DNA of 20,100 bases, taken from a virus. The position numbers and the translations under genes are program-made. Below, in pieces: positions 1 to 5,387 of this stretch. A model generated the notes under the pieces. That model worked only from the letters and a program-made list of their open reading frames with translations. It was not told where the DNA came from and ran no database searches. Positions within the stretch are counted from its first letter, which is position 1, and the number at the start of each line of letters is the position of its first letter. The stretch covers positions 1-20,100 of the IMG/VR virus record IMGVR_UViG_3300035663_000924; one strand, written 5' to 3'.

Positions 1-344
1 TAAATGGCGCATTGTTGCTGGCGGATAGACACGTCTGCATTCTGCGCGAAGCACATTATGACACTACCGGGATTGTCCATTGCAGCCTTTACTACGGCTG
101 TTGCTGCCCACGTTGTCTTGGACGATCTATTGCCTCCGCTCACAAGTATCTCATTGAAAGACTCTAACAACTCCTCCGCCTTCTTCCAGTGGGGTAGTTT
201 GAACCCATATCTGTAAGGGTCGCGTATGCTGTTCTCTATCGCCTGATGGTAGATATCGTAGAGCGAGGCTAAAGCCTCCGGCTGCATTCGCGCCATTTCC
301 TCATTGGTTGGTGGCGCGAGAATAGCGTGTTTGCGCCAAATCAT
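1..344 (-). CDS. Terminase large subunit, N-terminal part (runs off window edge)
   Basis: Reading leftward from the ATG at 344-342 gives an open frame of 114 codons with no stop before the edge. Residues 70-77 read GGNRSSKT, the Walker A (P-loop) form typical of phage terminase ATPases. It is preceded by a hydrophobic strand (EILVSG) and followed by a helix and a second strand (VIMCFAQN), the usual ATPase-core order. In this family the protein binds procapsid portal and small subunit, translocates DNA using ATP, and cuts concatemers with a C-terminal nuclease; Walker B and nuclease parts lie outside the window. The start codon overlaps the small-subunit stop by 4 nt (ATGA), which supports both the start and coupled translation. 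A different P-loop phage ATPase is possible but unlikely beside a small-terminase gene. Confidence 0.9.
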   Translation of the reverse strand, partial: MIWRKHAILAPPTNEEMARMQPEALASLYDIYHQAIENSIRDPYRYGFKLPHWKKAEELLESFNEILVSGGNRSSKTTWAATAVVKAAMDNPGSVIMCFAQNADVSIRQQQCAI

Positions 345-835
345 ATCTCAACAGCCTCCTTCTGAAGCGCGGCCCTAGCATCCGCAATAGCCTTCATAGC
401 ATCCTCCAAACTCGGCTTCCCGGCCTTGTGCTCTACCACCACCTTGTTCTCACCTAGAGCCTGCATACCCTTATCCACGGCTATCCCATAGGAAAGAACC
501 AAATCCCGAATGTTCACCTTAGCCAAAGCGTCAGGGTTGTTAGCCAGCATCTCTAGCTTCTGTTTAGCCAACAACCTCAGCCCCTCTGCCATCTCAAACC
601 CATCTGCCGCCAACTGCTTCCTTCTCACCTCAATCGCCACCTCATGCCGCGCCTTCACCTTACTAATCTGATTGAACGAGAATCCCGTAGCCTCAGCTAT
701 CTCCTCCCACGTATTCCCTTCCGCCAGTTGCTCCAAGCACAGCATAGCCTTCGTCGGCTCCCGCGCCTCTAGGGTGCGACAATCGCTGTCCACTAGGGAG
801 GACAATAGAACGGGGCTGATGTTCTCTAGGCTCAT
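341..835 (-). CDS. Terminase small subunit-like DNA-recognition protein
   Basis: A 164-residue protein, a usual size for small terminases. Residues 42-64 (TWEEIAEATGFSFNQISKVK region) form a clear helix-turn-helix. Residues 108-125 contain the GIAVDKG pattern, which recurs in small-terminase and phage HTH proteins near the oligomerisation helix. The C-terminus is a charged Ala-rich helix (about 143-160). By family knowledge the protein binds the packaging site, assembles as a ring and presents DNA to the ATPase subunit. The gene directly precedes the large subunit with an ATGA overlap. The start at 835 is the first ATG after a 55-bp AT-rich gap; no convincing Shine-Dalgarno is seen, so the exact start is moderately sure. 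The role rests on HTH plus position. Confidence 0.8.
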   Translation of the reverse strand: MSLENISPVLLSSLVDSDCRTLEAREPTKAMLCLEQLAEGNTWEEIAEATGFSFNQISKVKARHEVAIEVRRKQLAADGFEMAEGLRLLAKQKLEMLANNPDALAKVNIRDLVLSYGIAVDKGMQALGENKVVVEHKAGKPSLEDAMKAIADARAALQKEAVEI

Positions 836-837
836 AC

Positions 838-887
838 TTTAGACAAATAGATCATAATCGACTTATACTTGAAACAATTTAGACATA
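838..887. promoter_or_regulatory. AT-rich gap with paired TTTAGACA motifs before the terminase genes
   Basis: The 55-bp gap between the endonuclease and terminase small-subunit genes is strongly AT-rich. It carries TTTAGACA twice on the plus strand (838-845 and 878-885), 40 bp apart. The same core occurs as TTAGACATAA at 5407-5416 in another AT-rich repeat. This may be an operator or promoter for the terminase operon, but no well-spaced -35/-10 pair is evident on the minus strand (the nearest is TTGTTT, 15 nt, TATGAT). Confidence 0.25.
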
Positions 888-890
888 GGC

Positions 891-1319
891 TCATTGCGAG
901 ATCAATGCTAATAACGAGTGTTTATCCAAGGCAAGCGCAACATCGTTCGTAATGCGTTTAACGCGAAATCCACGGATAGCTGATAGGAAGTAGTCTCTAC
1001 GACTGTCATACGCCATTTGCTCACTATCATCGTGATAGCCGCCATCTACCTCAAGACACAACTTCTTGCGACGCTTAAAGTAGAAATCAACAATGAAATG
1101 CTTGTTAGACGTGCAGAAGCCTTTCTGAAAGCAATAGTCTTCACCAATACTATCAAGCAAGTCTTTAACGTAAAGCTCCGCCTTAGTAGCTTTGGCTTTA
1201 AGCACACCTCGCCTTAAAGCTAACAAGCTTCGGTTGGAAGGACTACTGTTGATATTCATCTTACGCTTGCGTATGGATTGTACTGAGCCCCCAAAATTTC
1301 TGTCAAGCCATTTGTTCAA
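891..1319 (-). CDS. DUF559 / Vsr-like PD-(D/E)XK endonuclease
   Basis: This 142-residue protein shows the DUF559 layout, related to very-short-patch-repair nucleases: Glu48 in TKAELYVKDLL, Asp78 in FIVDFYF, then Glu90-x-Asp92 in LCLEVDGGYH with His96, and a YDSRRDYFL segment (104-112) before an RVKRITNDV strand. These are the usual metal-binding and fold-defining positions. It would be a DNA-nicking or cutting enzyme; possible roles are repair, helping terminase cleavage, or free-standing homing. It is the first gene of the leftward late block. The longest frame opens with TTG at 1319, immediately after an in-frame TAG and 8 nt after GGGG; an ATG at codon 21 (1259) is the alternative, and the domain fits either start. 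The N-terminal 30 residues are basic and possibly a DNA-binding arm. Confidence 0.75.
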   Translation of the reverse strand: MNKWLDRNFGGSVQSIRKRKMNINSSPSNRSLLALRRGVLKAKATKAELYVKDLLDSIGEDYCFQKGFCTSNKHFIVDFYFKRRKKLCLEVDGGYHDDSEQMAYDSRRDYFLSAIRGFRVKRITNDVALALDKHSLLALISQ

Positions 1320-1356
1320 CTATGTTTCCCCGTCTTCTTCAACTATGTTTTCCCGT
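1315..1356. repeat. 23-bp tandem repeat, two copies, at the endonuclease start
   Basis: TTCAACTATGTTTCCCCGT (from 1315) recurs as TTCAACTATGTTTTCCCGT (from 1338), giving a period of 23 bp. On the minus strand each copy contributes a GGGAAA(A)CATAGTTGAA string, so both the TTG start and the G-rich ribosome-binding segment of the endonuclease gene are duplicated just upstream. It could be replication slippage or a duplicated translation or operator signal. Confidence 0.6.
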
Positions 1357-1421
1357 TTCTCCTTTTAGGAAGGACCATTTGGAATATTTTTTTTAGGGGG
1401 CGTTCTGACCAATTACAATAA

Positions 1422-1457
1422 CCCCACCCCCCCCCCACCCTTGACCCCCCTCCCCCC
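1422..1457 (-). repeat. Poly-C/poly-G block with G-quadruplex potential on the minus strand
   Basis: The plus strand has C runs of 4, 10, 3, 6 and 6 separated by 1-4 nt. The minus strand therefore has five G tracts of at least three residues with short loops, which meets the usual sequence rule for an intramolecular G-quadruplex. It lies about 100 bp upstream of the first late gene on the strand that would be the non-template strand for late transcription. Confidence 0.6.
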
Positions 1458-1578
1458 TATGGGTAGCCAGCCAGTATCCAGCTATTGCCAGCCAGCCAGC
1501 AGTGTCGGGTTTGTCGGGTTTATGTCCTGTTGGGCTCGCGTAGGGGGTTTGTGCTAATGGGAGGGGAATGGATTACGG

Positions 1579-1603
1579 GCCAAGATTCGGAGCCAAGATT
1601 CGG
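1579..1603. repeat. 13-bp tandem repeat GCCAAGATTCGG
   Basis: GCCAAGATTCGG occurs at 1579-1590 and 1592-1603. Related GGATTCAGG strings follow, first near 1608 and again near 1631. Together with other short duplications in this gap it points to slippage-driven growth of the non-coding region, or to iterated protein-binding sites. Confidence 0.5.
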
Positions 1604-1817
1604 GGCCGGATTCAGGTGGGGAGACGGCGAGGATTCAGGCAGACGGGCATACCATAGCTTGCCAGCAGGGGCGGGTAGGCAGTCTATCGGCTGCGATTGG
1701 CTGTTGGCTGTTGGCTTTCTTCCTTTGTGCATACGCTATCCCCAACCTTTTGCTCTGCTCCTACGGTGTGAGGTATTAGGGGCCGCGAATTGGGTGGAAA
1801 AGATAGCGCGCAAATCG

Positions 1818-1847
1818 TTGCAAGCGTAGTGACTTACAGACTATCTT
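1818..1847 (+). promoter_or_regulatory. Possible sigma70-like promoter for the early genes
   Basis: TTGCAA (1818-1823) and TATCTT (1842-1847) are separated by 18 nt, about 105 bp upstream of the first early start codon. Both hexamers are imperfect and the host is unknown, so this is only the best candidate in the gap. Confidence 0.2.
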
Positions 1848-1951
1848 CTTTCTTTTGTGCAAAAAGTCTTGAAACGAAGCACGCAATACCCATTCTCTCC
1901 ACATAGCCAACGCACAACGCGGCGGCACCAAAACAGAAGGGGGAAAAAATT

Positions 1952-2179
1952 ATGACCATCACATATAAAAAGACAGAGAATTGCCCAATTTCGGGCCAGC
2001 CACGGCAACTAATCGGACACGTTTCAGCCTTTCTTGGCAAGGAAAGCGGCAAACACCATTTTGCCGGTGGGCACTGTAACGGTTTGATTTCGGGGCAGGT
2101 GCTCGCGCAATTGGATGCGGGGCAAGATTACGGCACTTATAAAGCCGACGGGCTATCCGTTGAGTGGATAGCAGAATAA
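1952..2179 (+). CDS. Hypothetical small protein, first early gene
   Basis: A 75-residue protein I do not recognise. It is soluble-looking, with Gly/His/Cys content (Cys11, Cys42, HH at 35-36, GGH at 39-41) and a short Trp-Ile C-terminus; the Cys and His residues are too scattered to call a zinc site. The ATG at 1952 follows a strong purine run (GAAGGGGGAAAA) acting as ribosome-binding site in the first copy of the recurrent leader cassette. Being the first rightward gene after the control region, it is likely expressed immediately after infection; host-takeover or anti-defence roles are common for such genes but unsupported here. Confidence 0.65.
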   Translation: MTITYKKTENCPISGQPRQLIGHVSAFLGKESGKHHFAGGHCNGLISGQVLAQLDAGQDYGTYKADGLSVEWIAE

Positions 2180-2223
2180 AACAGGATCGGCAAAAACAAC
2201 CCAAAAATAGAAAAGGAAAACAC

Positions 2224-2445
2224 ATGAAAACAGAAACTTACATTCTGCCCGCTTATTGGGCAAGTTATTTGATTAACGGCGACGCAAGCGGATTGGAGGA
2301 AGAAGACCAGCGAGCCTGCGACGCTTGGCTTGCCCGTAATCCGGGTGGGAGTTGCGTTGACTGTGGCGAAAGCTATTTTTCGCACCGCAACGACGCGGGA
2401 ACACTTGCGGGAGACGTAGCCGAATACACTTTTCTCTGCGAATAA
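2224..2445 (+). CDS. Small conserved phage/plasmid-type protein (LINGD...EYTFL family)
   Basis: A 73-residue acidic protein. It resembles a widespread family of short proteins from phages and plasmids with the pattern LPAYWASYLINGDASGLEEE (8-27), a DAWL helix, a central Cys pair CVDC (44-47) and a closing GDVAEYTFL motif (63-71). No biochemical function is known to me for the family. The start is placed at 2224 because the leader cassette with AAGGA sits directly before it; the frame is open further upstream but would read through this leader. It is unlinked by overlap to neighbours, unlike most genes farther right. Confidence 0.8.
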   Translation: MKTETYILPAYWASYLINGDASGLEEEDQRACDAWLARNPGGSCVDCGESYFSHRNDAGTLAGDVAEYTFLCE

Positions 2446-2477
2446 ACAGCTAACCCAAAAACAGAAAAGGAAAACAA

Positions 2478-2735
2478 ATGAAAGCCTTAAGCAAAACAGA
2501 ATTCAATAGGGCGGTTACAGAATCGCTTTTTAGCCCCGGCGGAACGTTGGCTCTCTTGCCCAAAGAACGTTTTAATATGGGTAAATATCAGAAAACAATT
2601 ATAGGCCGGGAAGTTCCTGAATATCACGCCAAAAACGTTCGCATAGTTTGGGCGGAAGCGCGGAGCGACAAAGATGGCCCATATTACGCGCTTTATTGTA
2701 TCCCCAATCGTGCGCCATCCCTTGCCGTAGCATAA
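2478..2735 (+). CDS. Hypothetical small protein
   Basis: An 85-residue protein, not recognised. The middle is basic (MGKYQKTIIGREVPEYHAKN, 34-53) and the C-terminal half looks like beta strands (VRIVWAEAR, PYYALYCI), suggesting a small alpha/beta fold. The ATG at 2478 has the third leader cassette with AAGGA 8 nt upstream. It stands alone between two cassette leaders, so it is an independent translational unit in the early operon. Confidence 0.7.
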   Translation: MKALSKTEFNRAVTESLFSPGGTLALLPKERFNMGKYQKTIIGREVPEYHAKNVRIVWAEARSDKDGPYYALYCIPNRAPSLAVA

Positions 2736-2761
2736 ACCAAAACAGAAAAGGAAAAACACAT

Positions 2762-3031
2762 ATGAAATCTTATCTAATGCCTGAAAGCGTCCAATCTGAC
2801 TATGGCCAATTTCGCAGAAAAGGGAAAGTCTTTCACCGTGTCACCGGGAAACTCGTTTCGGTTCGTGCGGACATTTCAGATACTTGGTTCTCTATTCCGG
2901 CCACTACTGTGGCGGAACACGGTTTCCTTTCCATGAATGACGAAACGAAAGAACTGCAATTTACTCCGCACACTGAACAAACCGAAACACCGGCGCAATT
3001 CCGCAAATCGCTTAAAAAGGCTTACAAATAA
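2762..3031 (+). CDS. Hypothetical small protein
   Basis: An 89-residue protein, not recognised. A basic N-terminal half (RRKGKVFHRVTGKLVSVRAD, 18-37) precedes a beta-rich middle and a polar C-terminus ending in a lysine-rich helix (FRKSLKKAYK). The basic character could suit nucleic-acid binding, but no motif supports it. The ATG at 2762 is fixed by the fourth leader cassette. A hairpin with a T run follows 34 nt after the stop, suggesting that this first group of four small genes ends here or is attenuated. Confidence 0.7.
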   Translation: MKSYLMPESVQSDYGQFRRKGKVFHRVTGKLVSVRADISDTWFSIPATTVAEHGFLSMNDETKELQFTPHTEQTETPAQFRKSLKKAYK

Positions 3032-3064
3032 AACACCCCTCAAACCTTCACCCCATGCCCTGCT

Positions 3065-3090
3065 CCCGGCTTCGCCGGGGCGGGGTTTTT
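3065..3090 (+). terminator. Intrinsic terminator-like hairpin after the first small-gene group
   Basis: CCCGGC (3065-3070), loop TTC, GCCGGG (3074-3079), then GCGGGG and five T residues (3086-3090). A second smaller hairpin, CCGGC-ACTTC-GCCGG, follows at 3101-3115. The T run is 7 nt from the stem, so termination may be partial. Confidence 0.5.
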
Positions 3091-3154
3091 GGGTGCAAAC
3101 CCGGCACTTCGCCGGATCCAAAACAGAGTCAGAAAAAACAGATAAATAAAGCCT

Positions 3155-3691
3155 ATGAAACTGCCTAAAAACTGCCTTGTCGAAAAAGTTGCCAGCCAAG
3201 ATGCCACCCGTGCGGCCATAACCCTCCCGTATTTGGACATAGATGCGGAGAGGACAGCGCACATCATTTCCACCAACGGCGCGGCCATGGTAAAACTTCC
3301 CGTGTCAATTACGGCGGAGGATGTGGCCGGATATGTGCCAACGGTTGCCTTGAAAGAAGGGCGCAAGTTAGCCAAGAAATTCGATTCCGTTGAGTTGGTA
3401 TGCAATGGGAGCGCGAAACTTTTGAATGGCGCAACCTATCCACGGGAGAGCCGGGAGACGTTCCCCAATTGGCGTCAAGTTTGGCCCAAAGAAGAGGGCA
3501 AAATTACGTTGGCCCTTGATGCGGCTTTGCTTTACGAATTGGCGCAGGCAATGGGAACGGAGGGCGTTGTCCTTACTTTTGATGCAGACAAACCCATATC
3601 CGTTCGCGCAACCGCAACCAAAGCTTGCAAGCCCGCAAGTCTTGATGCCATGGGTATCATTATGCCAATTCGCACTAAGCCCGCAAGCTAA
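3155..3691 (+). CDS. Sliding-clamp-like (DnaN-related) protein
   Basis: A 178-residue protein whose order of features recalls a bacterial beta-clamp subunit, at about half the usual 360-370 residues. It has an N-terminal domain with an IISTNGAAMVKLPV strand (37-50, cf. the clamp VATDGHRLA region), a YPRESRETFPNW connector (95-106), and a second domain with LDAALLYELAQAMG (121-134) and DKPISVRA (145-152), matching the clamp pattern of helix plus Pro-Ile-x-Val strand. It ends with a GIIMPIR element, typical of clamp C-termini. In the family, clamps tether polymerases and other DNA enzymes to DNA. A shortened phage clamp would have to oligomerise differently or bind host clamp partners. It is followed by strong hairpins. 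The assignment is from motif pattern only. Confidence 0.5.
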   Translation: MKLPKNCLVEKVASQDATRAAITLPYLDIDAERTAHIISTNGAAMVKLPVSITAEDVAGYVPTVALKEGRKLAKKFDSVELVCNGSAKLLNGATYPRESRETFPNWRQVWPKEEGKITLALDAALLYELAQAMGTEGVVLTFDADKPISVRATATKACKPASLDAMGIIMPIRTKPAS

Positions 3692-3713
3692 CACCCCACA
3701 ACCCCAACCCCTT

Positions 3714-3774
3714 GCCCTGCCTTCTCTCCGGAGAGGCGGGGCTAAGGCGTTGAAAGGGGGCGCGTTTGCCCCTT
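3714..3774 (+). terminator. Two tandem hairpins after the clamp-like gene
   Basis: GCCCTGCC (3714-3721) pairs with GGCGGGGC (3735-3742), enclosing a TCT-CCGG-AGA tip. A second hairpin pairs AAGGGG (about 3754-3759) with CCCCTT (3769-3774). There is no real T run after the first, so it may be a processing or attenuation structure rather than a full terminator. Confidence 0.4.
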
Positions 3775-3798
3775 AATTGACAGGAAACACATACACAA

Positions 3799-4194
3799 AT
3801 GACAACCAAAGAGAAGATTAAGCTAGTTGAAACCGCGTTTTCCGCGCTTTACCCGTTGGAGAACATCACGTGGACAAATTACCCGCAAGAACTGCTCCGG
3901 ATGTGCTCAGACGAGGAAAAGAGTCACCGTGGAGACGATTTTAACCGCTCGCATCCGAACACTGTATCCGCTCACGTTGCGGCCAAAATGTTTGCCGTAA
4001 AACGTATAGCCGAATACCTCACCGGACAACGTATGCCTAGGGGGAAAGACTTCCTGCACACCCAACGTTCTTGTTTCTATGCGGCGGGATTGGTTGACGC
4101 TCACCGCAAGATCATCCGCAAAGCTTGGCGCAAATTGCCAATCGCGGAGTTGGCTGAATTGGATTACTGCGAATTCGTCGGCAAATCTGTTTAA
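3799..4194 (+). CDS. Hypothetical protein, mostly helical
   Basis: A 131-residue protein, not recognised. It appears almost entirely alpha-helical, with a basic C-terminal half (HRKIIRKAWRKLPIAELAEL, 102-121) and a conserved-looking HTQRSCFYAAGLVDAHRK stretch. The ATG at 3799 has GACAGGAAACAC upstream, with AGGA 12 nt before ATG. It is isolated between two hairpin regions, so it forms its own small unit. Helical basic proteins of this type in phage early regions are sometimes regulators, but no DNA-binding motif is clear. Confidence 0.7.
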   Translation: MTTKEKIKLVETAFSALYPLENITWTNYPQELLRMCSDEEKSHRGDDFNRSHPNTVSAHVAAKMFAVKRIAEYLTGQRMPRGKDFLHTQRSCFYAAGLVDAHRKIIRKAWRKLPIAELAELDYCEFVGKSV

Positions 4195-4215
4195 GACTTA
4201 AAACCCCCATTAAAA

Positions 4216-4243
4216 GCCCGCTCCCGTCAATGGGGCGGGCCTT
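4216..4243 (+). terminator. GC-rich hairpin after the helical hypothetical gene
   Basis: GCCCGCTCCC (4216-4225) pairs with GGGGCGGGC (4232-4240) across loop GTCAAT with one bulged base, followed by CTTTGC. The stem is strong but the T run is only three residues, so it is a weak terminator or 3' protecting hairpin. It lies 17 nt before the next ATG. Confidence 0.5.
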
Positions 4244-4257
4244 TGCGGTGAACACTT

Positions 4258-4557
4258 ATGAAAAAAACACAAAATACACATACACCGGGGCCTTGGAAAA
4301 CTGTTTTAAGCGCATCAACTCGCGCCGTCACAACCGCAAACGAAGCGCCGAAACAGGCAGCTATTTGCCGTTTATTCACTGAATGCGTGGCGTTTGAACC
4401 GGGAGAATTTGAAGCCAACGCCCGTTTGATCGCAGCCGCGCCGGAATTGCTTCAAGTGGCACGGGATTTCCTTTTGCTTGCGGCTTTACACGATTGGGGA
4501 GGGGCCGCAATTGACTTTGCAAAGGCTACGGTAGCCAAAGCGGAGGGCGTGAAATGA
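4258..4557 (+). CDS. Phage HTPGPW / ARLIAAAPELL family protein
   Basis: A 99-residue protein with the two signatures of a very common small phage family: HTPGPW near the N-terminus (8-13) and ANARLIAAAPELLQVARDFL (54-73) in the second half. Members occur in early or accessory regions of many tailed phages; no reaction is established to my knowledge. Ala-rich helices dominate the C-terminal half. The ATG at 4258 follows a hairpin and lacks a Shine-Dalgarno site. The stop overlaps the next start by 4 nt (ATGA), opening a chain of coupled small genes. Confidence 0.85.
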   Translation: MKKTQNTHTPGPWKTVLSASTRAVTTANEAPKQAAICRLFTECVAFEPGEFEANARLIAAAPELLQVARDFLLLAALHDWGGAAIDFAKATVAKAEGVK

Positions 4558-4811
4558 AAATTGGCATTGATTATGTTAAGTCGCTCCAAATTCAGGACGA
4601 ATATCGGGCGGCGCACTGCAACCACGGGGAAGAATTTGGCACGTTTTGGCACCCTGAGCACCCCGATTCAAGGGATTGGAGCATAACGCTCTACCGCGTA
4701 TGTGACTCTTTAGTTTTTGCGACAAATGGCGATCCCGTATGGGATCATTGCGCCGAATTTTCGGAGCTGGTAGCGGAATATGGAATAGACATTGAGGAGG
4801 CAATCGCATGA
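4554..4811 (+). CDS. Hypothetical small acidic protein
   Basis: An 85-residue acidic protein, not recognised. It has aromatic and His-rich stretches (HCNHGEEFGTFWHPEHPDSR, 21-40), a beta-like WSITLYRVCDSLVFATNG, and an acidic helical end (EYGIDIEEAIA). The His/Cys cluster could bind metal, but spacing fits no family I know. Start and end are both set by ATGA overlaps with neighbours, so it is translated with them. Confidence 0.75.
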   Translation: MKIGIDYVKSLQIQDEYRAAHCNHGEEFGTFWHPEHPDSRDWSITLYRVCDSLVFATNGDPVWDHCAEFSELVAEYGIDIEEAIA

Positions 4812-4918
4812 AATCGCTTTTCCGCTACCTCATTGAATCTCTGCTCGATTTCCTGTTTGCGTGCAATAGAACGCGAAACGACTTGAAAGAGGCGAACACT
4901 GGAACACTTAAAAAATGA
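4808..4918 (+). CDS. Very small hypothetical protein (36 aa) in coupled chain
   Basis: A 36-codon frame whose ATG (4808) overlaps the previous stop and whose TGA (4916-4918) overlaps the next ATG. The peptide starts with an amphipathic or hydrophobic stretch (LFRYLIESLLDFLFA, 4-18) and ends polar and lysine-rich. It could be a membrane-associated peptide. The double ATGA linkage is the main evidence that it is real; no homologue is recognised. Confidence 0.55.
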   Translation: MKSLFRYLIESLLDFLFACNRTRNDLKEANTGTLKK

Positions 4919-5001
4919 CACGACTTATTCTCAACGCCGCGCTTTGCCTATTAAGCATAGGCGCATTAGTCCTATGCCTCGCCGTGAGGCTCTTAAGATG
5001 A
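4915..5001 (+). CDS. 28-residue single-span membrane peptide
   Basis: The frame from ATG 4915 encodes MTRLILNAALCLLSIGALVL followed by CLAVRLLR. Residues 4-25 form one continuous hydrophobic segment flanked by Arg on both sides, a classical single transmembrane span. Both ends overlap neighbouring genes by ATGA, so position and frame are constrained. Such peptides in phages include lysis accessories, superinfection-exclusion proteins and membrane modulators; which applies here is unknown. Its early-strand location, far from tail and lysis genes, argues mildly against holin function. Confidence 0.6.
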   Translation: MTRLILNAALCLLSIGALVLCLAVRLLR

Positions 5002-5219
5002 CGCCTAGACCCTACAGACTGCCGAAAGTGAGGCTTGTCGGCCTCGTAAATCCGCGCACAAAAGCCTCTTTGGAGGCGTGGCGCACCCATTACAAAGTGC
5101 CTATAGGCGAGAGCCTTGACGCCCTCTTCGACCACGCCATGCGGGGCGAGGGGGCGTTTATTTTCCGTTTACCGGTAAATGGTAATCCTTTGCCCGATAA
5201 CTCAGATAAACCTCAATAA
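4998..5219 (+). CDS. Possible ribbon-helix-helix small protein
   Basis: A 73-residue protein starting with a basic Pro-rich arm (TPRPYRLPK), then a strand VRLVGLVN (10-17), helix RTKASLEAWRTHYKVP and helix ESLDALFDHAMRG. The strand-helix-helix order and size resemble ribbon-helix-helix regulators, which bind operators as dimers; this is pattern inference only. The C-terminus is polar and disordered. The start at 4998 is chosen over an upstream ATG (4944) because it overlaps the stop of the 28-residue gene as ATGA, like the other links in this chain. The stop TAA is directly followed by ATG 5220. Confidence 0.6.
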   Translation: MTPRPYRLPKVRLVGLVNPRTKASLEAWRTHYKVPIGESLDALFDHAMRGEGAFIFRLPVNGNPLPDNSDKPQ

Positions 5220-5234
5220 ATGACACTATTATGA
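5220..5234 (+). other. Four-codon minicistron linking two genes
   Basis: ATG ACA CTA TTA TGA begins at the base after the previous TAA and its TGA overlaps the ATG of the next gene (5231). It is also an 11-bp near-tandem duplication of the next gene's start (ATGACACTATT / ATGACACTCATT). It could let terminating ribosomes re-initiate or simply be a duplication by-product. Confidence 0.35.
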
Positions 5235-5365
5235 CACTCATTAATCTAATCAGCCTAATTTTGGGCTTCCTATTGATTGGCTTAGTCGCACTCTTCCTAT
5301 TTTGGCCAAAAATCGCACCCTTCTTTTTTTTGGGCAAGGATGATGACGACAGTTGGGACTTGTAA
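5231..5365 (+). CDS. 44-residue single-span membrane protein with acidic tail
   Basis: The frame encodes MTLINLISLILGFLLIGLVA and continues LFLFWPKIAPFFFLGKDDDD SWDL. Residues 3-34 are very hydrophobic, enough for one long span with a Pro-containing break (WPKIAP), followed by a sharply acidic C-terminus (GKDDDDSWDL). The topology is likely N-out or hairpin-like with the charged tail in the cytoplasm, but this cannot be decided. It is the second membrane peptide in the same coupled chain, suggesting a membrane-directed function for the cluster. The ATG at 5231 overlaps the minicistron stop; no Shine-Dalgarno. Confidence 0.6.
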   Translation: MTLINLISLILGFLLIGLVALFLFWPKIAPFFFLGKDDDDSWDL

Positions 5366-5387
5366 CCAAAAATTGCAGAAACTCAGT

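Larger units (their letters stand above)
1320..1951. other. Non-coding divergent control region
   Basis: About 630 bp between leftward late genes and rightward early genes. Open frames are present on both strands near 1485-1829, but their translations lack domain-like composition and cover low-complexity repeats, so I call no gene. The content is an extreme C-run block, CCAGC-rich repeats (1465-1500), a 9-bp tandem repeat GTCGGGTTT (1504-1521), a 13-bp tandem repeat (1579-1603), repeated GGCTGTT units (about 1699-1717) and an AT-richer segment close to the first early gene. The position suggests divergent promoters and perhaps an origin or packaging region; this is inference. Confidence 0.6.
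1928..2761 (+). repeat. Recurrent A-rich leader cassette before four consecutive small genes
   Basis: Nearly identical leaders of about 24 nt precede four starts: 1928-1951 (CCAAAACAGAAGGGGGAAAA), 2200-2223 (CCCAAAAATAGAAAAGGAAA), 2454-2477 (CCCAAAAACAGAAAAGGAAA) and 2737-2761 (CCAAAACAGAAAAGGAAAAA). Each contains a purine Shine-Dalgarno-like AAGGA or AGGGGG about 6-8 nt before ATG. A degenerate fifth copy (CCAAAACAGAGTC at 3118-3130) lies before the clamp-like gene. The genes they precede are unrelated, so the leader behaves as a reusable translation-initiation module. Confidence 0.7.

Noticed and set aside
1485-1829. Long open frame in the control region (and opposing frame 1520-1732)
   Set aside because: Spans tandem repeats and low-complexity DNA, lacks a Shine-Dalgarno and the translation has no domain-like pattern.
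4915-5365. Holin/spanin lysis cassette
   Set aside because: Membrane peptides are present but no endolysin is nearby and the location is in the early strand; the call would be speculative.
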